NCBI GenBank assembly: GCA_947624385.1
Contig: CANQJZ010000013.1
Span: 1 to 49,369 of the forward strand
DNA: 49,369 nucleotides
Source of the DNA: an uncultured Oscillospiraceae bacterium
GTDB lineage: Bacteria > Bacillota > Clostridia > Oscillospirales > Oscillospiraceae
Direction of reading: 5' to 3'
Position numbers and translations under genes: made by a program. Below are positions 6,963 through 14,421 of the stretch, in pieces. Below the pieces are notes generated by a model that ran no database searches, was not told the DNA's origin, and worked only from the letters and a program-made list of their open reading frames with translations. Position 1 is the first letter of the stretch, and each line of letters opens with the position of its first letter.

Positions 6963-7924
6963 ACCGCACCTCCTGATCCCGCTCACTGAGCTCGTTGAAC
7001 TTTTCTTCCGTATGAAGCAGCCGGATCTCAAACTCCTGCCGGCTCTTTTCGATGATCGTAGAGAGGATGAGGCCGGAAAAGTATGACATGAGCGCGGCCG
7101 TCACGCAAAAGCCGCAGAGGATGAGGGTGGGAAATCTCGCCACCAGGCCGGTTTTCAGGTAATCCACAAAGACAGGGATAAAGAACGCCGCCGCGACCAG
7201 CACCAGCACCGCCGCTATGAGCGAGAAAAACTGAAAGGGCTTATAATTCTTGTACAGCTTCACGATCGTACGCAGGACCCTGGCGCCGTCGGAAAACGTA
7301 TTGAGCTTTGACTCGCTGCCCGCCGGGCGGTCCCGGTAGTCAACGATGACGTTGCTGACCGCCATCTTCTTGTGGACAGCGTGGATGGTCATATCGGTCT
7401 CTATCTCAAAGCCGCCGGACAGGACCGGGTATGTCTTGACAAAATTATAGCTGAACGCACGGTAGCCGGTCATAACGTCCCGAATGTCGGACTTGAATAT
7501 TCGGTTGATGAACATCCGGACGATCACGTTGCCGAAGTTGTGGAACGGCCGCTTATTTTCCGTGAAGTAGGTGGAGGACAGCCGGTCGCCCACGACCATG
7601 TCCGCCCTGTTCTCCAGCACCTCCCGCACCATGGCCGGCGCGGCCTCGGCGGGATATGTATCGTCGCCGTCCACCATGATGTAGCACGCCGCGTCGATCT
7701 CCCGGAACATGCGGCGGATCACGTTGCCCTTTCCCTTGACCGGCTCCCGGCGGACGATAACGCGGTTACCCCCCCCGCCTCGCCTCCTCGGCGGTCCGGT
7801 CGGTCGAGCAATTGTCATAGACGTATATGGCCGCCTCCGGAAGCGCTCTCGCGAAATCCGCCACGACCTTGCCGATCGTCTTTTCCTCGTTGTAGCATGG
7901 GATCAAAACAGCGATCTTGTCCAT
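6955..7924 (-). pseudogene. GT2 polyprenyl-phosphate sugar synthase, frameshifted at a G8 tract
   Basis: Reading left from ATG 7924: MDKIAVLIPCYNEEKTIGK, then DNCSTDRTAEEARRGG and a stop. The frame resumes one base over with NRVIVRREPVKGKGN. It carries MVDGDDTYPAEAAPAM (the metal-binding DXD of dolichyl/bactoprenol-phosphate glycosyltransferases), a mid-domain and two C-terminal membrane helices (FFSLIAAVLVLVAAAFF and LILCGFCVTAALMSYF), as in GtrB-like enzymes. The break is at eight C's on the plus strand (7769-7776). Seven would restore one 322-residue protein. It is co-transcribed with the polytopic partner downstream. It could be a true mutation, a phase-variable OFF state or a homopolymer sequencing error. 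GGAGAG before 7924 fixes the start. Confidence 0.8.
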
Positions 7925-7980
7925 ACCCGCTCTCCTGTACCGGCAGCATGAAAACTGCCCGTTTTTGTAAGTCAGGGAGC

Positions 7981-8009
7981 ATTATATATCAGTCGTTCTA
8001 ATTATGCAA
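7981..8009 (-). promoter_or_regulatory. Sigma-A promoter for the GT2 / DUF6020 pair
   Basis: Minus strand TTGCAT (8009-8004), a 17-base spacer and TATAAT (7986-7981). Its -35 lies inside the last codons of nptA (stop at 7998), so the glycosyltransferase pair has its own promoter rather than depending on the Pho promoter. Confidence 0.7.
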
Positions 8010-9026
8010 GGTCTCTCCGCAGACAGGCCCGATGCTGTTTTGCCGGCCTCCGGCGTCGGGTGCCAGGCGGCAGACCAGCTTTTCCAGAAGGCCGGACAGG
8101 GGCAGCATGAGGACCACGCACAGCACGTTGAAAACGCTGTGGGCCGCGGCGATGCCGGCAAGGGTGGCGCTCTCGTCCAGAAGCGCCGGGGCCAGAAACG
8201 TGCGGGCCAGGCAGAAGAGCGTGAGCCACACCGCCGTGCCGATCACGTTGAAGGCCAGGTGGACCAGCGCCGCACGTTTGGCGTTTTTATTGGTCCCCAC
8301 GGCGGACAGCAGCGCCGTGACGCAGGTGCCGATGTTCTGGCCCATGATGATGGGGATGGCCGCGCCGTAGGGCACCTGGCCCGTCACGGCAAGGGCCTGT
8401 AAGATGCCCACGGAGGCGGAGCTGGACTGGATGACGGCCGTCAAAGCTGCGCCGGCCAGCACGCCCAGCAGCGGGTTTTTAAAGAGCAGAAACAGCCGCT
8501 GAAAGCCGGGCGCGTCCCCAAGGCCGGACACCGCGCCCGACATGGTCTGCATGCCGAACATCAGCGTGGCAAAGCCCAGCAGTATCGCGCCCGTGTCCTT
8601 TTTCCTGTCGCCGCGGCAGAACATATACAGGATGACGCCCACAAGGGCCAGCACCGGGGTGAAGGAGCTGGGCTTCATGAGCCGCAGGAGGATATTGCCG
8701 CCGTCGATGCCGGCCAGTGACAGTATCCAGGCCGTGACGGTGGTGCCGATGTTGGCGCCCATGATAACGTGGATGGCCTGGGAAAGGGTCATGAGGCCGG
8801 CGTTGACAAAGCCCACCACCATGACCGTTGTGGCCGACGAGCTCTGGACGATCGCCGTGACCGCAAGGCCGGTGAAAAGGCCCGCCGCCTTTTTCGTGGT
8901 CAGCCGGCCAAGAATGTCCCGTAACCTGCCGCCGGCGCGGCGCTCCAGGGCCTGGCCCATGAAGTGCATGCCGAACAGAAACAGGCTCAGCCCGCCCAGC
9001 AGGCTCAGAAGATCGAAAATGTCCAT
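7998..9026 (-). CDS. Na+/phosphate cotransporter, NptA / PF02690 family, without PhoU domain
   Basis: A 342-residue membrane protein with the two inverted repeats of the Na/Pi cotransporter family. Each carries the QSSS signature (AIVQSSSATTVMVVG and AVIQSSSASVGILQA). It starts MDIFDLLSLLGGLSLFLFGM, as typical of the bacterial branch. Most bacterial members run to about 540 residues with a C-terminal PhoU-like helical domain. This one ends soon after the last membrane helix (LPLSGLLEKLVCRL), so that domain is absent. A Pho box lies about 85 bases upstream, and phoR-phoB are the next genes. Together these suggest phosphate import or balance under phosphate limitation. Transport of phosphate is inferred from family and context. 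Confidence 0.88.
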   Translation of the reverse strand: MDIFDLLSLLGGLSLFLFGMHFMGQALERRAGGRLRDILGRLTTKKAAGLFTGLAVTAIVQSSSATTVMVVGFVNAGLMTLSQAIHVIMGANIGTTVTAWILSLAGIDGGNILLRLMKPSSFTPVLALVGVILYMFCRGDRKKDTGAILLGFATLMFGMQTMSGAVSGLGDAPGFQRLFLLFKNPLLGVLAGAALTAVIQSSSASVGILQALAVTGQVPYGAAIPIIMGQNIGTCVTALLSAVGTNKNAKRAALVHLAFNVIGTAVWLTLFCLARTFLAPALLDESATLAGIAAAHSVFNVLCVVLMLPLSGLLEKLVCRLAPDAGGRQNSIGPVCGETLHN

Positions 9027-9109
9027 ACATACGCCTCCGTTTTGAGATGATGCCCATTTGTCCCAGCTTCATTGTAACGGGGCCATTGTAAAGTCCGATA
9101 TCACAGGCG

Positions 9110-9126
9110 TGTAAAATCCACGTAAA
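9110..9126 (-). promoter_or_regulatory. Pho box upstream of nptA
   Basis: Minus strand TTTACG-TGGAT-TTTACA, two hexamers 11 bp apart, the spacing of PhoP/PhoB direct repeats in Firmicutes (TTxACA-N5). It agrees in 16 of 17 bases with the site upstream of phoB at 11228-11244. Its left end overlaps the T-tract of the phoR terminator. Confidence 0.7.
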
Positions 9127-9154
9127 AAAGCCGCCGGAGCATAACTCCGGCGGC
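9124..9154 (-). terminator. Intrinsic terminator of phoB-phoR
   Basis: Minus strand GCCGCCGGAG (9154-9145), 5-base loop, CTCCGGCGGC (9139-9130), then six T's that run straight into the downstream Pho box. Confidence 0.88.
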
Positions 9155-9173
9155 GCGCTATTTTTCATCCGAT

Positions 9174-10490
9174 TCAGTTGTCCAGGGGGAAGCGGACCGT
9201 GACGGCGGTGCCCTTCCCAACTGCACTGGTAAGGTCGATCTCAGCGCCCAGGACCATGGCCGCGTGCTTGACGATGGAAAGGCCCAGACCCGTGCCGGGG
9301 ACCGACTTGCTGTGGCTCTTCTCCCCCCGGTAAAACCGCTCGAAAATGTGCTCCCGCTGGTCCGGGGGGATGCCCACGCCGTCGTCCGTGACCGTGAGCA
9401 CCCCGGCCGCAGCCGTGTGGCGCACGTCCACGGTCACATGCCCGCCCGGGCGGTTATACTTGACGGCGTTGTCGCACAAATCGAACACGATGGAATGGAC
9501 CAGCGCGCCGATGGCCAGCAGAGGCACAGGCTCGCCGGTGACGGAAAGCGTCACGTCCGACCTCGCGGCCTCCGCCTCCAGCTGGCCGGCCACATCTGTA
9601 GCCACGGCGTACAGGTCGATCTGCTCAAAGCGCATGTCCTGCGCGCCCTCGTCCAGGTGGGAAAGGCGGATGATGTCCTCCACCAGCTTCACCATGAGCT
9701 GGCTCTCGTCATATATTTTTCCGGCGAAAGCCCCCACGTCCTCGGGCCGGGCCAGGCCGTTTTGAATGAGTTCGGCGTAGCCGGAGATCACGTGCAGCGG
9801 CGTTTTCAGCTCGTGGGAGACGTTGGCGGTGAACTCCCGGCGCATTTGCTCCTGGGCCCGCAGCTGCTTTTGCTGGGCGTCAACCCGGCGCAGCAGCGGC
9901 TGTATCTCCGGATAGCCCTCGTTTTCCAGGGGCCGGTCCAGGTCCAGGGCGTTGAGGGGCTGCACGATGCGCCGGGAAAGCCGCCGTGCCAGCAGCACGG
10001 AGATAAAAAGCGCCAGCAGTATCACGGCGGCGAGGCCCTGCCCCACCCCAAGAAGCATGGTAAGCACGGTGTTTTGGGCAATGGCGAGACGCAGGACGGA
10101 GCCGTCCGTCAGGCGCTGGGCGGTGTAAAGCGAGCGCTCCATCAGCGTGGCGGAATAGCGGTGGCTCTCCCCATAGCCCTCGGCAAGGGCCTGACGCACT
10201 TCCTCCCGCTGCAGGTGGTTGGCCATGCCGGCGCTGGGCGCGTCGTTGTCGTACAGCACGCTCCCGTCCCGGCCGATCCAGGTGATGCGGTAGTCCCGGA
10301 CATCCATGCCGTCGAAATAGTCCATGCCGCTTTTTTCCACACCTTGGGCGGCAAGCTGGGTCTGCATGCGAAGCTGGGTCATCTCCACACGGGAGAAGTA
10401 CTCATAGAGCACACCCATGATGAGCACCAGCGAGGCCAGAAATACCGTGAACGCCACAAGACACAGGGCGTGAAATATCTTTCTCGTCAC
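9174..10490 (-). CDS. phoR: Sensor histidine kinase PhoR
   Basis: A 438-residue membrane histidine kinase. TM1 is near residues 7-30, followed by an extracytoplasmic segment of about 125 residues (GMDVRDYRITWIGRDGSVLYDN). TM2 is near 160-185. The HisKA box NVSHELKTPLHVISGYAELI holds the phospho-accepting His. The ATPase domain shows DLCDNAVKYNRPGG (N box), VTDDGVGIPPDQREHIFERFYRG (G1/F) and GTGLGLSIVKH (G2). No PAS domain is obvious. The GTG at 10490 is used because GGAGG lies just upstream and its GTGA overlaps the phoB stop. The Pho boxes at phoB and nptA support the PhoR assignment over a generic kinase. Confidence 0.85.
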   Translation of the reverse strand: MTRKIFHALCLVAFTVFLASLVLIMGVLYEYFSRVEMTQLRMQTQLAAQGVEKSGMDYFDGMDVRDYRITWIGRDGSVLYDNDAPSAGMANHLQREEVRQALAEGYGESHRYSATLMERSLYTAQRLTDGSVLRLAIAQNTVLTMLLGVGQGLAAVILLALFISVLLARRLSRRIVQPLNALDLDRPLENEGYPEIQPLLRRVDAQQKQLRAQEQMRREFTANVSHELKTPLHVISGYAELIQNGLARPEDVGAFAGKIYDESQLMVKLVEDIIRLSHLDEGAQDMRFEQIDLYAVATDVAGQLEAEAARSDVTLSVTGEPVPLLAIGALVHSIVFDLCDNAVKYNRPGGHVTVDVRHTAAAGVLTVTDDGVGIPPDQREHIFERFYRGEKSHSKSVPGTGLGLSIVKHAAMVLGAEIDLTSAVGKGTAVTVRFPLDN

Positions 10491-11167
10491 GGCCTTTCCT
10501 CCAATCGGTAGCCCACGCCCCGGACCGTCTCGATGCAGTCCGCGGCCTGACCAAGCTTGGCCCGCAGGGAGCGGATGTGTACGTCCACGGTCCGGGTCTC
10601 CCCGGCGTAGTCCGTGTCCCATATCCGGCGCAGAAGCGTGTCCCGGTCAAAAACCTGGCCGGGGTTTTCCAGAAACAGGCGCAAAAGCTCGTATTCCTTC
10701 AAGGTCAGCGCCACCCGTTGGCCGTCGGCTTCTACGGTGTGCTCCCGGGTGTGCATGACCAGCCCACCGGCGCGGAGGACCTCAGCCGTCCTGTCCGGTC
10801 CCGCCCGGCGCAGGACCGCACGGACCCGGGACACCATCTCCATCATGCCGAAGGGCTTGACCAGATAGTCATCCGCGCCCAGGTCCAGGCCGGATACCTT
10901 GTCAAACTCCGTGCCCCTGGCGGTAGCCATAATGACCGGCAGGGCCGCCGTGTCCGGCCGGGAGCGGAGCTTTTCCAGCACCTGCATACCGTCCTCGCCG
11001 GGGAGCATGATGTCCAGCAGGATAAGACGGGGCAGCCGCTGGTCCAGGGCCGTCCAAAAGCTCTCGCTCTCCGCAAAGCCCCGGGCCTCAAAGCCCACGG
11101 TGTTCAGGGTGTAAAGAATGAGATCGCGGATAGCGTCGTCGTCCTCCAGGCAGTAGATAAGGCTCAT
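10487..11167 (-). CDS. phoB: Response regulator PhoB/PhoP, OmpR family
   Basis: A 226-residue OmpR-type response regulator. The receiver domain (1-120) has the acidic pair (CLEDDDAI), the phosphorylated Asp in LILLDIMLPGEDG, and the switch Lys in DDYLVKPFGMMEM. The C-terminal winged helix (LTLKEYELLRLFLENPGQVFDRDTLL, then ETRTVDVHIRSLRAKL) is standard. GGAGGTGA precedes the ATG. It overlaps phoR by 4 bases, so the two are one operon. A Pho box 60 bases upstream of its own start implies autoregulation, as known for pho operons. A second copy lies before the phosphate transporter downstream. Confidence 0.88.
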   Translation of the reverse strand: MSLIYCLEDDDAIRDLILYTLNTVGFEARGFAESESFWTALDQRLPRLILLDIMLPGEDGMQVLEKLRSRPDTAALPVIMATARGTEFDKVSGLDLGADDYLVKPFGMMEMVSRVRAVLRRAGPDRTAEVLRAGGLVMHTREHTVEADGQRVALTLKEYELLRLFLENPGQVFDRDTLLRRIWDTDYAGETRTVDVHIRSLRAKLGQAADCIETVRGVGYRLEERP

Positions 11168-11227
11168 GGCGTCACCTCCCCGGGTACAAGCATAGCCTAT
11201 CCCCTATGGGAACTTCTACCCCATTTG

Positions 11228-11244
11228 TGTAAAATCTACGTAAA
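11228..11244 (-). promoter_or_regulatory. Pho box upstream of phoB
   Basis: Minus strand TTTACG-TAGAT-TTTACA with an 11-bp period, almost identical to the nptA site at 9110-9126. It too abuts the T-tract of the preceding terminator. Implies positive autoregulation of phoBR. Confidence 0.7.
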
Positions 11245-11272
11245 AAGAGGCGGAGGATGGTCCTCCGCCTCT
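11242..11272 (-). terminator. Intrinsic terminator of metNIQ
   Basis: Minus strand AGAGGCGGAGGA, a 3-base loop and TCCTCCGCCTCT form a 12-bp stem followed by TTTTT. It is 22 bases past the metQ stop. Confidence 0.88.
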
Positions 11273-11294
11273 CGGTCATTGGCGCGGTATGAAA

Positions 11295-12191
11295 TTACGC
11301 GGCGGCTTCCTCGTCGCCGGTCTCATCGGCCTCGGCGTCTTCCGCGGGGGCATCTTCCTCGGTCTCGGTCTCGTCACTGTCGGTGATGGCGACCACAGCG
11401 CCCTCATAGGTCTCGTCGATGAACTGGGCGACCTCGTCGGACTGGAGGACCTCCAGCAGGGCCTGGATGGCCGGGTCGTCCTCGTTGCCCTCCTTGACGC
11501 ACAGGATGTTGGCATAGGTCTTGGCGCCGTCGCCGGAGGCGTCCTCCACGGCCAGGGCGTCGGTACCGGCGTTCAGGCCGGCCTGCAGGGCGTAGTTGCC
11601 GTTGATGACGGCGATGTCAACGTCCTCCAGAGACAGAGGGATCTGGGCGGCCTCCTGCTCGATGATCTCAAAGTTGTGGGGATTGTCCACGATGTCGTAC
11701 TTGGTGGCGTTGGAGGAGGCGTCCACGCCCTCGTCCAGGGTGATCAGGCCCTCCTGCTGCAGGAGCAGCAGGGCGCGGGTCTCGTTGGAGCCGTCGTTGG
11801 GGATGGCGATGGTGGCGCCGTCGGCCAGCTCTTCCAGCGTGGCGGTCTTGCCCGGATAGATGCCGAAGGGCTCATAGTGGACCAGGCCCACGCTCACCAG
11901 ATGGGTGCCGTATTCCTCGTTGAAGGTGTCCATGTAAGGGGTGTGCTGGAAGTAGTTGGCGTCCAGCTCGCCCTCTTCCACGTGGGTGTTGGGGAACACG
12001 TAGTCGTCATAGACCACGATGTCCAGGTCGATGCCCTGCTCGGCCAGAATGGGCTTGGCGAACTCCAGGATCTCCGCGTGGGGCGTGGAGGAAGCGCCGA
12101 TCTTGATGGTGACGGTGTCGTCGGCCAGGGCGGAAACGCCCAGGCTCAGGGCCAGCACAAGGGCCAGCGTGATGGCGATGATCTTCTTCAT
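11295..12191 (-). CDS. metQ: D/L-methionine ABC transporter substrate-binding protein MetQ
   Basis: A 298-residue NlpA/MetQ-family binding protein. The mature part begins TVTIKIGASSTPHAEILEFAKPIL and contains the ligand-fold signatures DDYVFPNTHVEEGELDANYFQHTPYM and TIAIPNDGSNETRALLLLQ. The signal peptide ends VSALADD with no lipobox cysteine, unlike most Gram-positive MetQ proteins, which are lipid anchored. The C-terminus is a long Glu/Asp/Ala tail (about residues 274-298). ATG 12191 has AAAAGGAG upstream. It is third in metN-metI-metQ, behind a Met T-box that supports methionine as the ligand. Confidence 0.9.
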   Translation of the reverse strand: MKKIIAITLALVLALSLGVSALADDTVTIKIGASSTPHAEILEFAKPILAEQGIDLDIVVYDDYVFPNTHVEEGELDANYFQHTPYMDTFNEEYGTHLVSVGLVHYEPFGIYPGKTATLEELADGATIAIPNDGSNETRALLLLQQEGLITLDEGVDASSNATKYDIVDNPHNFEIIEQEAAQIPLSLEDVDIAVINGNYALQAGLNAGTDALAVEDASGDGAKTYANILCVKEGNEDDPAIQALLEVLQSDEVAQFIDETYEGAVVAITDSDETETEEDAPAEDAEADETGDEEAAA

Positions 12192-12231
12192 TTTGGGTTT
12201 CTCCTTTTCATAATTGATTTTTAAATTAATT

Positions 12232-12921
12232 TCACCGGATGCGTTTGTCGCTCCGTTTGGTGATGATGTTGCCGGTGCTTTGGAATATCTGCACCAGGAT
12301 GACCAGCAGCACGACCATGGTCCACATGACCAGCTCGTTGCGGCGGTAGTGGCCGTAGGTGATGGCGAAGGAGCCAAGGCCGCCGGCGCCAAGGATGCCG
12401 GCCATAGCCCCGTAGCCGAAGATGGTGATGAGCGCCACGAAGAAGTTACTGAGCAGCGCGGGCTTTGCCTCGGGGATCAGCACCTTGCACACGATCTGCA
12501 TAGGACTGGCGCCCATGGACTGGGCCGCCTCGATCACCCCCTGGTCAATTTCCCGGATAGAAGTCTCCACAATGCGCGCCACGAAGGGGAACGCCGCCAC
12601 GGTCAGCGGCAGGATCATACCCTTCACCCCGGCGGTGGTGCCCAGCACGAACCTTGAAAGCGGGCTGACCACCACGATCAGGATAAGGAACGGTACGCTC
12701 CGCAGAAGGTTGATGATCACGTTGACCGTCTTCATCAGCGCGCCGGGCAGGGGGCGGATGCCCCGCTCGTCCCCCGTCACCAGCAGCACGCCAAGGGGAA
12801 GGCCGATGGCAAATGCCAGGAACGTGGGCAGGAACGTCATGACAAGCGTCTGGCCAATGGCTTCCAGCAGGTCGCTTTGCACGATGTTTTTCAGCAGCTG
12901 CACGTCTTTTTCACTGAACAA
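12232..12921 (-). CDS. metI: Methionine ABC transporter permease MetI
   Basis: A 229-residue inner membrane permease with five predicted helices and the EAA loop that docks on the ATPase (IEAAQSMGASPMQIVCKVLIPEA). The start TLVMTFLPTFLAFAIGLPLGVLL and the end GAMAGILGAGGLGSFAITYGHYR match MetI proteins closely. Its start overlaps the metN stop by 11 bases, so translation is coupled. It is followed 40 bases later by metQ. It pairs with MetN and MetQ to import methionine. Confidence 0.93.
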   Translation of the reverse strand: MFSEKDVQLLKNIVQSDLLEAIGQTLVMTFLPTFLAFAIGLPLGVLLVTGDERGIRPLPGALMKTVNVIINLLRSVPFLILIVVVSPLSRFVLGTTAGVKGMILPLTVAAFPFVARIVETSIREIDQGVIEAAQSMGASPMQIVCKVLIPEAKPALLSNFFVALITIFGYGAMAGILGAGGLGSFAITYGHYRRNELVMWTMVVLLVILVQIFQSTGNIITKRSDKRIR

Positions 12922-13939
12922 GGTCCGTCACCTCCTCCGCCGTCACGCCGGGTATCTCCCGTAAGTATATGAGCGCTCGCGCCGCGTCCGTCTCGTCCTC
13001 GGGCAGGGCCAGGACCATGGTGCCAAAGCTCCTGTCGCCAATGGTCCGGGTGTCGGCGCTGATGATGTTCAAACAAATGCCCTGCTTCGCCGCCAGGGTG
13101 GCGATGATGGGTTCGCCGGAGGTGGTCCCGTTGAAGGCCAGACGCACCAGCCGGTTTTCCGGCAGGACGTGTATCTTCTCCCCATTGGGCATCACCAGCC
13201 GCCGGCCGGCCTCGGTCCGGGGGTTGGAGAAGATGTCCGACACGTCCCCCTGCTCCTGTATCTCGCCGCCTTCCAGCACCGCGACACGGTCGCATATCTG
13301 CTCCACCACACGCATCTCGTGGGTGATGACCACCACCGTCACGCCCAGCTCCCGGTTGATCTTTTTCAAAAGGTCCAGGATGGATTGGGTCGTGGTGGGG
13401 TCCAGGGCGCTGGTGGCCTCGTCGCACAGGAGTACTTGCGGCTGCGGGTACTCGGCCAGGGCCCGGGCGATGGCGATGCGCTGTTTTTGCCCGCCGCTCA
13501 GCTGCACCGGGTAGGCGTCCGCCTTGTCGGGCAGGCCCACCATCTCCAACAGCTCCTTCGCCCGCTTCTCCCGCCAGCCCTTCTCGCCCTTGAGGCCGCT
13601 CAGCTCCAGGGGGAAGCAGATGTTTTGAAGCGCCGTGCGCTGCATGAGAAGGTTGAAGCCCTGGAAGATCATGCTCATGCCCCGGCGGGCCTTGCGCAGG
13701 TCCTTTTCCTTCAACGCCGTCAGCTCCTGGCCGTTCACGGTCACCTTGCCGCTGGTGGGCCGTTCCAGAAGGTTGATGCAGCGGACCAATGTGCTCTTGC
13801 CGGCGCCGGACAGGCCGATGATGCCGAATATCTCGCCCTTTTGGATGTCCAGGTTTATGTCCTTCAGGGCCTCTACTTTACCGTCCCCGGTACCGAAGGT
13901 CTTGCACAGGTGCTCGATACGGATGATCGTCTCGCTCAT
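12911..13939 (-). CDS. metN: Methionine ABC transporter ATP-binding protein MetN
   Basis: A 342-residue ATPase: Walker A GLSGAGKST, Q-loop FQGFNLL, signature LSGGQKQR, Walker B VLLCDEATSALD and the H-loop VVITHEM. After residue 265 comes the NIL (ACT-like) domain (LVRLAFNGTTSGEPIIATLAAK) that senses methionine and inhibits transport in known MetN proteins. ATG 13939 is chosen over upstream codons because the family starts SETIIRIEHLCKTFG and GAGGG lies 5 bases upstream; the upstream codons belong to the T-box leader. It is the first gene of metNIQ. Confidence 0.93.
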   Translation of the reverse strand: MSETIIRIEHLCKTFGTGDGKVEALKDINLDIQKGEIFGIIGLSGAGKSTLVRCINLLERPTSGKVTVNGQELTALKEKDLRKARRGMSMIFQGFNLLMQRTALQNICFPLELSGLKGEKGWREKRAKELLEMVGLPDKADAYPVQLSGGQKQRIAIARALAEYPQPQVLLCDEATSALDPTTTQSILDLLKKINRELGVTVVVITHEMRVVEQICDRVAVLEGGEIQEQGDVSDIFSNPRTEAGRRLVMPNGEKIHVLPENRLVRLAFNGTTSGEPIIATLAAKQGICLNIISADTRTIGDRSFGTMVLALPEDETDAARALIYLREIPGVTAEEVTDLVQ

Positions 13940-13957
13940 ATTTCCCTCACTAACAAC

Positions 13958-14232
13958 AAAATCGCCCTTGAATAACATCAAGGACGACATACATACGCCG
14001 TGGTACCACCTTGCTTCACCCGTCCCTCACGGGACCGGGCCTTTGGGGGTTCCATCAAACCCCTGCGCTGTAACGGGCGCGCCCGTCGCGGACTACATAT
14101 CGCCCACGCGGCTCCAAGACCATGTTCGGCGGACTCTCTGCACCCCTTCCCAGCTGCCGGGGCTCTCTGCGGCATAACCTTTCCGCTTACTCTTCTTTTC
14201 ATTGCCTTTGTGTGGTATTCAATTGTTCTGTG
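13958..14232 (-). ncRNA. T-box leader, methionine-specific, upstream of metNIQ
   Basis: Minus strand carries the T-box core AAGGTGGTACCACGG (14012-13998), which pairs with the tRNA acceptor end. It is followed by a 9-bp terminator (CGTCCTTGA 13986-13978 with TCAAGGGCG 13971-13963) and ATTTT. Upstream, Stem I contains AGAGAG motifs, and the specifier region reads GAAC-ATG-GTC. This places ATG (Met) at 14123-14121 in the usual GAAC-codon context. A stem III hairpin (GGGGTTTGATGGAACCCC) lies between. Uncharged tRNA-Met should stabilise the antiterminator and switch on the methionine importer. The specifier is read by eye from pattern. Confidence 0.9.
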
Positions 14233-14235
14233 GCC

Positions 14236-14264
14236 ATTATAACGCCGGAGTTTTCCCCTGTCAA
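14236..14264 (-). promoter_or_regulatory. Consensus sigma-A promoter of the T-box / metNIQ transcript
   Basis: Minus strand TTGACA (14264-14259), exactly 17 bases, then TATAAT (14241-14236): a 12/12 consensus match. Control is therefore expected at the level of attenuation, not initiation. Confidence 0.9.
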
Positions 14265-14337
14265 CCGACAGATGCGTCAAGATTTGGCCGAAATGGGCCT
14301 TAAAATTTTGTGTAAAGTGTTAAAGTGCGACGGTTAT

Positions 14338-14401
14338 AGAGAGACTTCTCTCCCCCAGTCACCGCCTAAAGGCGGCGACAGCCCCCTCGTCAGAGGGGGC
14401 C
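14338..14401. repeat. Dispersed palindromic repeat between metNIQ promoter and putP
   Basis: Contains CTCCCCCAGTCA, a hairpin CCGCCtaaaGGCGG, then GCCCCCTC-gtca-GAGGGGGC. Same two-hairpin design and same gtca loop as 1870-1929. No T-tract on the putP strand, so termination there is doubtful. The rest of the 14265-14421 gap shows nothing else. Confidence 0.6.
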
Positions 14402-14421
14402 GTATTCTATACCAAGTACAA

